In this document: positions 8,600 to 16,607 of the stretch, piece by piece
Layout: every line of letters starts with the position of its first letter
How positions within the stretch are numbered: the stretch's first letter is position 1
NCBI RefSeq assembly: GCF_000219605.1
Contig: NC_015740.1
Coordinates: forward strand, 1,116,001 to 1,180,000
Direction: 5' to 3'
DNA length: 64,000 nucleotides
Origin: Stutzerimonas stutzeri
GTDB taxonomy: Bacteria; Pseudomonadota; Gammaproteobacteria; Pseudomonadales; Pseudomonadaceae
The notes under the pieces: model-generated
The model's database searches: none
What the model saw: the letters and a program-made list of their open reading frames with translations, nothing else
Told to the model about the DNA's origin: nothing
Position numbers and translations under genes: made by a program

Positions 8600-9768
8600 A
8601 ACGCATTCCTGAGGCTTTGCAGGTCGGCGACCTGGCGGGTGAATTCGATGGCCGACAGGCGCTGCGCCGGCACTGGGCGCATGGCCTGCTCGACACGGCC
8701 TGGTGGCAGATTGGTGAGGCGGGCGAGCAGGGGCAGTTGCGCACCGGCCGAGAGCTGTTCGAAGCCGGGGTGATGGCGGCTGGCGCGGCAGCGGATGTCC
8801 AGCTGCAGCTGCTGCAGCAGCCGGGCCTGATTGCCGTGACGCATGAGGAACTCCGCCGAGCCGTGCAGGTGCTCTTGCAGCTGCCGGCGCGCCGGGCTGG
8901 CGGCAGGCAATATCGGCCCGAAACGCTGACCGGCGTGCCAGAGCCCGAGCACCAGAAGCAGTCCCAGGGCGACCAGCAGTTGCGGAAAATACCGGCGCAG
9001 CTGCGTGAACAGCCCGTCGTGCTCGCTGCGGTGCACAAGCGTCACTGCGCTGTCCTGGGTCAGATACCACAGCAGCCAGGCGTGGTCGTAATCGTCGATC
9101 TTGCGGTTCTGCCAGATCCAGCTATCGGTCAGGGCAGTGATCAGCCCGTCGCCGTGCTGCAGCTGCAGCATATGCGTGGCACCGGCGCTGTTGGCCCAGG
9201 CGTGGGCCCGATTATCGGCGTCGTACAGATGAAAGTCGGTGTCGAAGGCGATGAACGCTGGTGCGCGCTCGTTCTCCAGATAGAGCTTGGTCAGCTGCGG
9301 ATGCTCTTCGGCGGTTGAGGACTGCGGCGTCTGGCTGCTTTCGTCCAGTTCCTCCGTTGCGTATTGCTGCAGATTGAGCCGGTCGAGCAGCAGGTCGCCA
9401 CTTTTGCCTGCTTTCTCGTCCCACAGCCGCTCCGCCACCACCACAAGATGGCCGCCGGCGGCCGCCCAATCGAGCAGGCGTTCGGTCTGCCGTGGCGTCA
9501 GGTTGCGCCGGTCACCCAGCAGGAGCAGGGTCCGGCCCTCGCTTGGCAGCGTCTCGACGCTGCCGATGCCTTCGTGATGTTCCACCGTGAGGCCGAGGCC
9601 GCGCAGGAACAGCTCCGCGGCGAGATAAGGGTTACTGCGTGCTTCCGGGGCCGGCCCATGTTCGACCACATCCTCGTAAGGTTGCAGCTGGCTGGCCAGC
9701 CAGATGATCAACAGGCCGAGCAGCAGCACCGCCACGGCGGCCAGCGCACGCGTATGCAGGCGACTCAT
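8596..9768 (-). CDS. DUF4350 membrane protein of the MoxR operon
   Basis: A 390-residue protein with one N-terminal membrane helix (residues 8-26) and another near residue 255 (LLVALGLLLVLGLW). Between them is a periplasmic DUF4350 domain with the typical NPYLAAELFLRGLG start and a Rossmann-like section (LLLLGDRRNLTPRQ, GGHLVVVAERLWD) reminiscent of GATase/GldG folds. Its biochemical role is unknown. ATGA overlaps at both ends tie it to the DUF4129 and MoxR genes. The ATG at 9768 is chosen because of that overlap and because the hydrophobic anchor follows it directly. Confidence 0.8.
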   Translation of the reverse strand: MSRLHTRALAAVAVLLLGLLIIWLASQLQPYEDVVEHGPAPEARSNPYLAAELFLRGLGLTVEHHEGIGSVETLPSEGRTLLLLGDRRNLTPRQTERLLDWAAAGGHLVVVAERLWDEKAGKSGDLLLDRLNLQQYATEELDESSQTPQSSTAEEHPQLTKLYLENERAPAFIAFDTDFHLYDADNRAHAWANSAGATHMLQLQHGDGLITALTDSWIWQNRKIDDYDHAWLLWYLTQDSAVTLVHRSEHDGLFTQLRRYFPQLLVALGLLLVLGLWHAGQRFGPILPAASPARRQLQEHLHGSAEFLMRHGNQARLLQQLQLDIRCRASRHHPGFEQLSAGAQLPLLARLTNLPPGRVEQAMRPVPAQRLSAIEFTRQVADLQSLRNAL

Positions 9769-11318
9769 GCCTGCACCTGCTGGCCGAACAGTCCGCGCCA
9801 ATCGGCACACAGCGCATCGCGGGCCTCCGTTTCGGCGGGTCGGTGCCCGTACGCCTGCGCCTGCCAATGTCGGGTGAGGCGCTCGGCGAAGCCGGCCAGG
9901 GACTCGTGCTGCAGCTGACGCACCTGCTGCAGCACTTCACCTTCGGTGTGTGCTGCGTTCAAGGGTAGCTGGAAGTCGTGCAGCAGGCGGCTGAGCAGGC
10001 CGCGATAGAGCAGTGCCAGTGCCGCACGTGGGTCAGTCTGCCAGAGCCGTTCGGCTTCGCCGGCAATGTCGGCTGGCAGCTTCTCGGGCGCGACATCGAG
10101 GCCGAACAGCTGGGTGGGCGCTACGGCGGTACGTCGCTTGGGCATGCGCAGGCGCCCGGCGAAAACCTGCAGCCACTCGCGGTAGCGCCACAACACAATC
10201 GCCACCACCGAGGCCAGCAGCGTCCACAGCAGCACTTCCAGGATCTGTGCCAGGCGCTCCAGCCCTTGCCACAGCGAACCGCCCTGCAGCAGGCGTTCGA
10301 GCAGGCGTGCCAGGGTGCTCGGTCGCTCGGACGCTTGGCCATCGCCCAAGCGCCAGCGCGTCACGGTTTCGCGATGCTGGAACGGCGGCTGGTCTAGCAG
10401 CGCATCGATTCGTTTCCGTGCTGCGTCACTGGTCAGTGGCTGGTTGAGCAGTCGTTCGCTCTCCGGTCCCGGCTGGGTGGTGTCGGCTTGCGCAGCGGGT
10501 GCCGCCCAGGCGCTATTGTCCGCCGGCCAGAACAACAGGCTGACGGCGAGCAGAACCGCTGGCATGGTACTGAGCAGGCGCTGACGCAGGCGGCGGAAGG
10601 CGAGTTCGATGTCCCAGGCTTCAAGGTGGGTGCGTCGGTTGAGATAGAGGCTGAAGCCGCAGGCGACGTAGATCGGTTCCCAGACGACCAGCACCAGCGC
10701 GTAGAGCAGGTTCGACAGATGCTCGAGCCAGAGCCACTCGCCGCTCAGCCCGAGCAGGTCCTCCCAGTTCCAGCGCTGAACCAGCTGTGCCGGCAGGAAG
10801 AAATACAGCAGGCCCAGCAGGCCGAGCCAGAGCGCGCCTTCCAGATGTACGCCAACCACGGTCAGCCAGCTGGCCGCGCGACCGTTGCGCAGGCTCAGTG
10901 TCACCAGGCGCTGCTTGCGGGCCCGGCCATCGAGGCCTTCGAGCTGCTGCACAGGCAGGTCGAAGCTGCGCGTCGTGATCAGCCGGCGCCAGGTCAGGCT
11001 GGCTAGCCATTGCTGGCGCAACAGGCCAGGAAAGGCCTTGAGGCTTTCGCGCAGGGAGGGCGTCTCGCCAAACAGGGCTTTGGACAGGATGTGCAGCGGT
11101 AGCCGCTCGAACAACGGCTTGAGCCACCAGAACAGCAGCAGCGCGACGCTCGGGTGCTGCCACAGCAGCAGACTGAACAAGCCGAAAACCGGCAGCGTGA
11201 CGGCTGCCCAGCTGAGCATCAGCAGTCTGGCGTGGCGCCGGGCCAGATGGATGCCGAGATCCAGCGCCTCCCATGAACTGCGCGGGCGTATCGAGACGCT
11301 GGCTTCAGTCAGCTGCAT
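9765..11318 (-). CDS. DUF4129 multi-pass membrane protein of the MoxR operon
   Basis: A 517-residue protein. The N-terminal half has several hydrophobic stretches (about 30-70, 165-190 and 210-240) plus a further one near 265; a long polar loop follows, then one more membrane helix (about 365-385). The C-terminal cytosolic part carries the DUF4129 signature (ALALLYRGLLSRLL...HTEGEVLQQV), a domain also found fused to transglutaminase-like proteins in MoxR loci. The function is unknown. It overlaps SpoIIM by 14 nt at its start and the DUF4350 gene by 4 nt at its end. Confidence 0.8.
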   Translation of the reverse strand: MQLTEASVSIRPRSSWEALDLGIHLARRHARLLMLSWAAVTLPVFGLFSLLLWQHPSVALLLFWWLKPLFERLPLHILSKALFGETPSLRESLKAFPGLLRQQWLASLTWRRLITTRSFDLPVQQLEGLDGRARKQRLVTLSLRNGRAASWLTVVGVHLEGALWLGLLGLLYFFLPAQLVQRWNWEDLLGLSGEWLWLEHLSNLLYALVLVVWEPIYVACGFSLYLNRRTHLEAWDIELAFRRLRQRLLSTMPAVLLAVSLLFWPADNSAWAAPAAQADTTQPGPESERLLNQPLTSDAARKRIDALLDQPPFQHRETVTRWRLGDGQASERPSTLARLLERLLQGGSLWQGLERLAQILEVLLWTLLASVVAIVLWRYREWLQVFAGRLRMPKRRTAVAPTQLFGLDVAPEKLPADIAGEAERLWQTDPRAALALLYRGLLSRLLHDFQLPLNAAHTEGEVLQQVRQLQHESLAGFAERLTRHWQAQAYGHRPAETEARDALCADWRGLFGQQVQA

Positions 11319-12285
11319 AACGACCCCGCCCGGCGAACATGAAGTAGGCGCCCACCAGCAGCCACAGCGCTGCGCCGACGATGTATTTGATGGTCGGCGT
11401 CGTCAGCGTCATGGAGGACCAATAGGCTTCGACGAACGCGGCGATCAGCAGGAAGGCGGTTGCGCCGCAGACCAGCTGGATGCCGTGTTTGGCTGCCAGG
11501 CGCAGTGCTTGCGCGCGAGTTCGGCAGCCCGGCGCCAACAGTGCTGCACCGAGCTGCAGCCCGGCCGCGCCGGCGAAGGTGATGGCCGTCAGCTCGAACG
11601 CACCATGGCCGATGACGAACGACCAGAATGGCTGGTGGTAGCCGATGCCCGTCAGGTGGCCGGCCACTGCGCCGATGGTCAGGCCGTTGAAGAGCAAAAA
11701 GAACAAGGTCCCCAGGCCGAACAGCAGCCCGCTGGCGAACGTCTGGAAGGCGATGCCGATGTTGTTCATCACGTAGTATCCGAACATCAGCCAGTCGTCA
11801 CCGGCTCCGCGCTCGGCAAAACGGCCCAGGCGACTGGCATCGGGGTCGTACATCTGCTCCATCTGCGCGACCTGGTCGGCCGGCAGCACGCTGTAGACGA
11901 GGTCCGGAAAGGCGTATACCAGCGCAGCCATGCCGAGCAGGCTGCCGTAGAACAGCAGGCTGGCCGCCAGCACGTAGCGCCATTGGAGGCGCACGGCGCG
12001 GGCGAACCCGCCAGTGATGAAGCCGAGCATGCGGCCGAGCAACGGGCTGCGGTGGCGATAGAACTGCTGATGGCCACGCAGGACCAGCCGTTGCAGCTGC
12101 TCGACCAACTGGCTGCTGTAGCCGCGGGATTCGGCAATGGCGAGCTGCTGGCAGAGCTGGCGGTAGGCGGCAGGGAAGGCGTCGGCCTGTTGCGCGCTGG
12201 CCTTGCCACGCTCGAGCGCGTCCAGCTGCGCTGCGAATTCGAGCCAGCGCGCCTGATGCAGGCGTTCGAATGCGGCCTGCTTCAT
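11305..12285 (-). CDS. SpoIIM-like (stage II sporulation protein M family) membrane protein
   Basis: A 326-residue integral membrane protein of the SpoIIM/DUF95 family. After about 100 polar residues come five or six membrane segments, with the family-typical NNIGIAFQTFASGLLFG and GHGAFELTAITFAGAAG stretches. The organism does not sporulate; these homologues are found in MoxR-DUF58 clusters of many bacteria, where their role is unresolved. The start at 12285 overlaps the RDD stop by ATGA, and the end overlaps the DUF4129 gene by 14 nt. Confidence 0.85.
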   Translation of the reverse strand: MKQAAFERLHQARWLEFAAQLDALERGKASAQQADAFPAAYRQLCQQLAIAESRGYSSQLVEQLQRLVLRGHQQFYRHRSPLLGRMLGFITGGFARAVRLQWRYVLAASLLFYGSLLGMAALVYAFPDLVYSVLPADQVAQMEQMYDPDASRLGRFAERGAGDDWLMFGYYVMNNIGIAFQTFASGLLFGLGTLFFLLFNGLTIGAVAGHLTGIGYHQPFWSFVIGHGAFELTAITFAGAAGLQLGAALLAPGCRTRAQALRLAAKHGIQLVCGATAFLLIAAFVEAYWSSMTLTTPTIKYIVGAALWLLVGAYFMFAGRGRYAAD

Positions 12286-12995
12286 GCTGCACCCATTAGC
12301 GAACGGGCGATGCCGTGAATTTTCGCCTCGGCCTCCTGGTCCGAGGTCGCCAGCGGTTCGGCCAGGATCGAAGCCAGCTCGAGGCGGCGCTCGGCGGAAA
12401 GGCTGGCCTGGCGTTCGGCAAAGGCGATCAGCGCGCGCTGCTCGTCGAGGGTCAGTTTGAACGGAGCCGTGACGGCTTCCGCATCCGGCAGTGCTGGGCG
12501 CACAGCGGGTTTTTCCTGATAGACCACCAACGTGCCTGCTGCCAGGTCGCCGAGTCGCTTGAAGGCAGGGTTTGCGAGGCAACTCAATGCGCCCAGGAAA
12601 TAGCCGAACGGCAGCAGGTCGACGAAACGCAGCAGATTGCGCGTCAGCGAGGACGTCCAGCCCACCGGCGTGCCGTCGTCATGCACGACGCGCAGCCCCA
12701 GCCAGTATTTTCCCGGCGTGCGGCCCTGATTCAGAACTTCGAAGAGCACCATGTACCACCACTGGACGAGAAACAGCAGCAGTGCGCCCAGCCCCATGCC
12801 GAACTTGCCCAGCAGTCCGAGCGTAAAGAAGAGGATCAGTAGCAGGGCGCCGCGAATACCCAGGTCGATGGTGAAGGCGAGCGCGCGCGGAACGAGACCG
12901 GCCGGGCGCAACACCAGGTCGATGCCCTCTGGGGTTTCCACGCGATGGCTGGTGTCGAGCAGGGCTTGGCGGTCGATGTTCGATGGCAAGGGCAA
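12282..12995 (-). CDS. RDD-family membrane protein, first gene of the MoxR operon
   Basis: A 237-residue protein with an RDD domain in residues 25-165: PRALAFTIDLGIRG (R and D in the first helix), GKYWLGLRVVHDDG, and FVDLLPFGYFLG. Three or four membrane helices are visible. The C-terminal 70 residues are polar and helical. RDD proteins are poorly understood; some affect ion or osmotic balance. It opens the six-gene operon and its stop overlaps the SpoIIM-like start. Confidence 0.85.
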   Translation of the reverse strand: MPLPSNIDRQALLDTSHRVETPEGIDLVLRPAGLVPRALAFTIDLGIRGALLLILFFTLGLLGKFGMGLGALLLFLVQWWYMVLFEVLNQGRTPGKYWLGLRVVHDDGTPVGWTSSLTRNLLRFVDLLPFGYFLGALSCLANPAFKRLGDLAAGTLVVYQEKPAVRPALPDAEAVTAPFKLTLDEQRALIAFAERQASLSAERRLELASILAEPLATSDQEAEAKIHGIARSLMGAA

Positions 12996-13219
12996 GGTCG
13001 TCTAGGGTCAGGCAGAAGCTGATGCTATGCGGCAAGCACGGCTGCGGCAATGCGCGCGATGGTCAGATGACCGGCCGGGCGCCGAAAGTGGGACGGATTA
13101 TGGCGAAATGCCTGCTTCCTTGCAGGATGCCGTTCGCAGAGCGGGGCACCTTCTTGGACTCACCGCGATGGCCATGTCGCAGCTGTTAGACTGCTGTGCT
13201 GATCGAGAAGGACTCTCCC

Positions 13220-14653
13220 GTGACTCCAAGCATCTTCTGGTACGACTTCGAAACCACAGGCATATCGCCCAGCCGCGACCGCCCCTTGCAGGTTGCCGGT
13301 ATCCGCACCAACGAGGCGCTCGAGGAAATCGGCGAGCCGCTGAACATCTACTGTCGACCCGGCGACGACATCCTTCCCCATCCCGCCGCGTGCCTGGTCA
13401 CGGGAATCACGCCTGCAGTTCTGCAGCAGAAGGGGATGTGCGAGGCCCAGTTCGTTCATCATCTGCATCGGGAATTGTCGACTCCCGGAACCTGCGGCGC
13501 CGGCTACAACAGCCTGCGTTTCGACGACGAAGTGACCCGCTACAGCCTGTACCGCAATTTCTACGATCCGTATGCACGCGAATGGCAGGGCGGCAACAGC
13601 CGTTGGGATCTGATCGATCTGGTGCGTACCGCCTATGCGCTGCGCCCGGAAGGAATTGGCTGGCCGGAAGACGACGGGCGGGTGACGCTCAAGCTCGAGC
13701 GTTTGAGTGCCGCCAATGGGCTGGAACATCTGAACGCCCACGACGCGCTGTCCGATGTGCGCGCCACCATTGGCCTCGCCAGGCTCATTCGTGAGCGGCA
13801 GCCGCGTCTGTACGAATATCTCTTCAATCTGCGTCGCAAACATGCGGTGCTCGAGCAGGTCACCCTGCTGGAGCCGCTGGTGCACGTGTCCGGACGCTTC
13901 TCGGCTGCCCGGCATTTCCTCTCCGTGGTGCTGCCGCTGGCCTGGCATCCGCGCAACCGCAATGCGCTGATCGTTTGCGATCTGCAAGCCGAGGTGCGGC
14001 CGTTATGGCTGGAAAGCGCGGAAACGCTGCGACAGCGGCTCTACACGCGTCGCGACGAGCTGGCCGAGGGCGAATTACCGGTCCCGCTGAAGCTCGTGCA
14101 CATCAACAAGTGCCCGGTCCTGGCGCCGCTCAAGGTCTTGCGCGAGGCGGATATCCAGCGTCTGGAGCTGGACTTGCCTGCGTGCCACGAACGTGCTGAC
14201 GCGCTACGCGAACAGCGCCACGTGTGGAGCCCAAAGCTGGACGAGGTGTACCGCGAAGAGGGGTTCATCGGTGTGGACGATCCGGAACAGCAACTCTATG
14301 ACGGCTTTCTGGGCGAGCGCGATCGGCGGCTGTGCGATCGGATTCGCGAGATGGCGCCGGCAGAGCTCGCTCGGCAACAGTGCCACTTCGATGATGTACG
14401 GTTAGAGGAATTGCTGTTCCGTTATCGCGCGCGCAACTTTCCGGAAGCGTTATCGGCTGAAGAGCGGGTGAGGTGGCAACGGTTCTGCCAACAGCGCCTT
14501 AGCGGCGAGATAGCCGGCGCGCCCAATACCCTTGCGCAGTTCGAGGCGGATATACAACAGTTCATGCTCACTGCCACCCCGGCGCAGCAGCAGCTATTGC
14601 AGCAGTGGCGTGAATACGGGCGCGCCTTGGGTGAGCGTTACGGGTGCAACTAG
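13220..14653 (+). CDS. sbcB: Exonuclease I (3'-5' ssDNA exonuclease)
   Basis: Degrades single-stranded DNA from the 3' end in recombination and mismatch repair. The 477-residue protein starts TPSIFWYDFETTG with the DxE pair of the DEDD nuclease fold; further acidic/histidine residues are in YNSLRFDDE and NAHDALSDVRAT. The length matches E. coli ExoI (475). I chose GTG 13220, with AGAAGGA just upstream, which gives the usual N-terminus; an in-frame GTG at 13196 would add eight residues. It is convergent with mvaT, with a terminator between them. Confidence 0.94.
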   Translation: MTPSIFWYDFETTGISPSRDRPLQVAGIRTNEALEEIGEPLNIYCRPGDDILPHPAACLVTGITPAVLQQKGMCEAQFVHHLHRELSTPGTCGAGYNSLRFDDEVTRYSLYRNFYDPYAREWQGGNSRWDLIDLVRTAYALRPEGIGWPEDDGRVTLKLERLSAANGLEHLNAHDALSDVRATIGLARLIRERQPRLYEYLFNLRRKHAVLEQVTLLEPLVHVSGRFSAARHFLSVVLPLAWHPRNRNALIVCDLQAEVRPLWLESAETLRQRLYTRRDELAEGELPVPLKLVHINKCPVLAPLKVLREADIQRLELDLPACHERADALREQRHVWSPKLDEVYREEGFIGVDDPEQQLYDGFLGERDRRLCDRIREMAPAELARQQCHFDDVRLEELLFRYRARNFPEALSAEERVRWQRFCQQRLSGEIAGAPNTLAQFEADIQQFMLTATPAQQQLLQQWREYGRALGERYGCN

Positions 14654-14715
14654 CGCGTCCGGCCCGGTTGGCTATCGAAAAAGAGCAGCGGCTGTTACGG
14701 GTGGGAAGCGCGCAA

Positions 14716-14765
14716 TAAAAAACGCCGCTTGTCGACGTCGATCAATAACGTCGGGAAGCGGCGTT
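14716..14765 (-). terminator. Intrinsic terminator of mvaT
   Basis: The outer stem AACGCCGCTT (14721-14730) / AAGCGGCGTT (14756-14765) encloses a second stem CGACGT (14733-14738) / ACGTCG (14748-14753). Read on the minus strand it ends in GGCGTTTTTTATT, a good U tract for mvaT. On the plus strand it may also stop sbcB readthrough. Confidence 0.85.
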
Positions 14766-14785
14766 CTTTATAACCCTGGTATTGC

Positions 14786-15166
14786 TTAGCCCAGAAGAGT
14801 GGCCCAGCTTTCCACGGTGTCGGAGCCCCATTGGGCTTTCCATTCTTTCAGCGTCTTGTGGTTGCCACCTTTGGTTTCAATCACTTCACCGCTGTGCGGG
14901 TTCTTGTACTGCTTGACGCGACGTGCGCGCTTGCTGGTGGCCGGCGCTTTCGCCGCACGTGGAGTTTTGCTGTTGCGGGAGGCATCCGGATCGAGCAGGG
15001 CGATGATGTCGCGCAGCGACTTCTGGTATTCGCCCATGAGTTCGCGCAGCTTGCCTTCGAACTCCAGTTCCTTTTTCAGTTTGTCATCTTCGGAAAGGGA
15101 CTTCAGTCGCTCCTGAAGTTCCTTGATGGCCTCTTCAGTGGCGCGATACTCGTTGATCAGTGACAT
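14786..15166 (-). CDS. mvaT: MvaT-family H-NS-like nucleoid silencer
   Basis: Pseudomonas-specific functional analogue of H-NS that coats AT-rich DNA and silences acquired genes. The 126-residue protein has an N-terminal coiled coil for oligomerisation (residues 1-60), a basic Ala/Lys/Arg linker (about 65-85) and the C-terminal DNA-binding domain with KQYKNPHSGEVIETKGGNHK and WKAQWGSDTVESW. I chose ATG 15166, with AAGGAAG upstream; an in-frame start 10 codons earlier is less likely. It could be MvaU rather than MvaT, but recalled synteny with sbcB and purU favours MvaT. Confidence 0.92.
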   Translation of the reverse strand: MSLINEYRATEEAIKELQERLKSLSEDDKLKKELEFEGKLRELMGEYQKSLRDIIALLDPDASRNSKTPRAAKAPATSKRARRVKQYKNPHSGEVIETKGGNHKTLKEWKAQWGSDTVESWATLLG

Positions 15167-15512
15167 GTGACTTCCTTGGATTAGGTTTGAACGCAAGTGT
15201 CAGCAATCATAGTCCTGCGTAATGGGCAAGTAAATATAGATGGATAAAAAAGCGGGGCACTTTTTGTAGGGATATTTCATGCGTACCGAAGGGCCAGCGC
15301 GGACAGCTTTCGACAAGCTTAAACAAACGTAATTTCTGTTTTATCGGGCAAGTTTTTTCGATTGTTTCCAAGGCGTGTCCAAATAACCGGACAGCTGAAT
15401 CGTGCCGGCGGGTTGCGTGGCTTCTGAATCGAGCGCCGGCGTTAACGCGATGGCTGTGCTGTTGTCTGCTGGGATAGAATGCCGCGTTTCCTTCGTGTCG
15501 GAGTAACCGTTA
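15167..15512. other. AT-rich divergent intergenic region between mvaT and purU
   Basis: This 346-bp stretch has no supported gene. It is visibly richer in A+T than its surroundings between about 15220 and 15360, with A/T runs such as GGATAAAAAAG and AAGTTTTTTCGATTG. It holds a candidate mvaT promoter (15206-15234) and, near purU, a TAGAAT -10 (15475-15480) followed by GCCGCG. A minus-strand ORF from 15589 overlaps purU and shows no recognisable protein features. Confidence 0.6.
15206..15234 (-). promoter_or_regulatory. Candidate sigma-70 promoter of mvaT
   Basis: On the minus strand: -35 TTTACT (15229-15234), 17-nt spacer, -10 TATGAT (15206-15211), giving a leader of about 30 nt before the mvaT ATG. 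Confidence 0.5.
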
Positions 15513-16364
15513 ATGCGCACTTTCAGGCTGGTGATTGCCTGCCCCGATGGCGTTGGCATTGTTGCCAAGGTCAGTAACTTTCTCGCCACCTACAATGGCT
15601 GGATCACGGAAGCCAACCACCATTCCGACCACCAGAGCGGCTGGTTCTTCATGCGCCATGAAATCCGCGCTGATTCGCTTCCGTTCGACCTCGACGGGTT
15701 CCGTCAGGCCTTTGCCCCGATTGCCCGCGAGTTTTCCATGGAGTGGCGTATCACCGACTCCGAGCGGCGCCAGCGCGTGGTTCTGATGGCGAGCCGTGAA
15801 TCGCATTGCCTGGCCGACCTGCTGCATCGCTGGCACAGCGGCGAGCTGGATTGCGACATTCCTTGCGTGATTTCCAACCATGACGATCTGCGCAGCATGG
15901 TCGAGTGGCACGGGATTCCATACTTCCATGTCCCCGTCGATCCTGCCAACAAGCAGGAGGCCTTCGCTGAAGTGACGCGCCTGGTGCGCGAACAGCGTGC
16001 CGATGTGATCGTGCTGGCGCGCTACATGCAGATTCTGCCTGCCGAACTGTGCGACGAATTCGCCCAGCGGGTGATCAACATCCACCACAGCTTCCTGCCG
16101 TCTTTCGTCGGCGCCAAGCCGTATCACCAGGCCTCGCTGCGGGGTGTGAAGCTGATCGGGGCGACCTGTCACTATGTCACCGAGGAGCTCGATGCCGGGC
16201 CGATCATCGAGCAGGACGTGGTCCGCGTCAGTCATCGCGACAGCATCGAGGACATGGTTCGCCTCGGCAAGGACGTGGAGAAGATGGTGCTTTCCCGCGG
16301 CCTGCGCTATCACTTGGAAGATCGCGTGCTGGTACACAGCAACAAGACCCTCGTGTTCAACTGA
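15513..16364 (+). CDS. purU: Formyltetrahydrofolate deformylase
   Basis: Hydrolyses 10-formyl-THF to THF and formate, balancing one-carbon pools and supplying formate for PurT. The 283-residue protein has an N-terminal ACT-type domain (residues 1-80, CPDGVGIVAKVSNFL) and a C-terminal formyltransferase-fold domain with NIHHSFLPSF (catalytic His) and TEELDAGPII (catalytic Asp). Length and motifs are typical for PurU. It is divergent from mvaT, and the next small gene begins 15 nt after its stop. Confidence 0.95.
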   Translation: MRTFRLVIACPDGVGIVAKVSNFLATYNGWITEANHHSDHQSGWFFMRHEIRADSLPFDLDGFRQAFAPIAREFSMEWRITDSERRQRVVLMASRESHCLADLLHRWHSGELDCDIPCVISNHDDLRSMVEWHGIPYFHVPVDPANKQEAFAEVTRLVREQRADVIVLARYMQILPAELCDEFAQRVINIHHSFLPSFVGAKPYHQASLRGVKLIGATCHYVTEELDAGPIIEQDVVRVSHRDSIEDMVRLGKDVEKMVLSRGLRYHLEDRVLVHSNKTLVFN

Positions 16365-16379
16365 CAGTCCGGAGGCGCC

Positions 16380-16586
16380 GTGGCAGATCCTTTCGAGCGT
16401 GTCGTGGCCAAGGCGCCGCCGGTCATCGGCAGTGGTTGCACCCAGCGCTACGACCCGGAGGCGTTATCGCCCGAGCAGGGCACGGAATTCGCTGGGGCGG
16501 TGGAGTTATGGGCACAGCTGCGCCGTGAGCAGGTGCCGTGCGATTCAGGCAAAACCGAAGATGGCGAAAGCGAACCTGAACAGTAG
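16380..16586 (+). CDS. Small conserved-looking hypothetical protein
   Basis: A 68-residue acidic protein starting at GTG 16380, with GGAGG 4 nt upstream. It has no membrane segment; two cysteines (in GSGCTQRY and VPCDSG); a C-terminus rich in Glu, Asp and Ser. It fits tightly between purU (15 nt) and the HerA-like gene (21 nt), on the same strand, which is the main reason to believe it. I do not recognise the family. Confidence 0.6.
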   Translation: MADPFERVVAKAPPVIGSGCTQRYDPEALSPEQGTEFAGAVELWAQLRREQVPCDSGKTEDGESEPEQ

Positions 16587-16607
16587 CTGGCGATTGGGAG
16601 CTGACGG

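Noticed and set aside
15341..15589. 82-codon minus-strand frame upstream of purU
   Set aside because: Overlaps the purU start region, lacks a ribosome site and shows no protein-like features.
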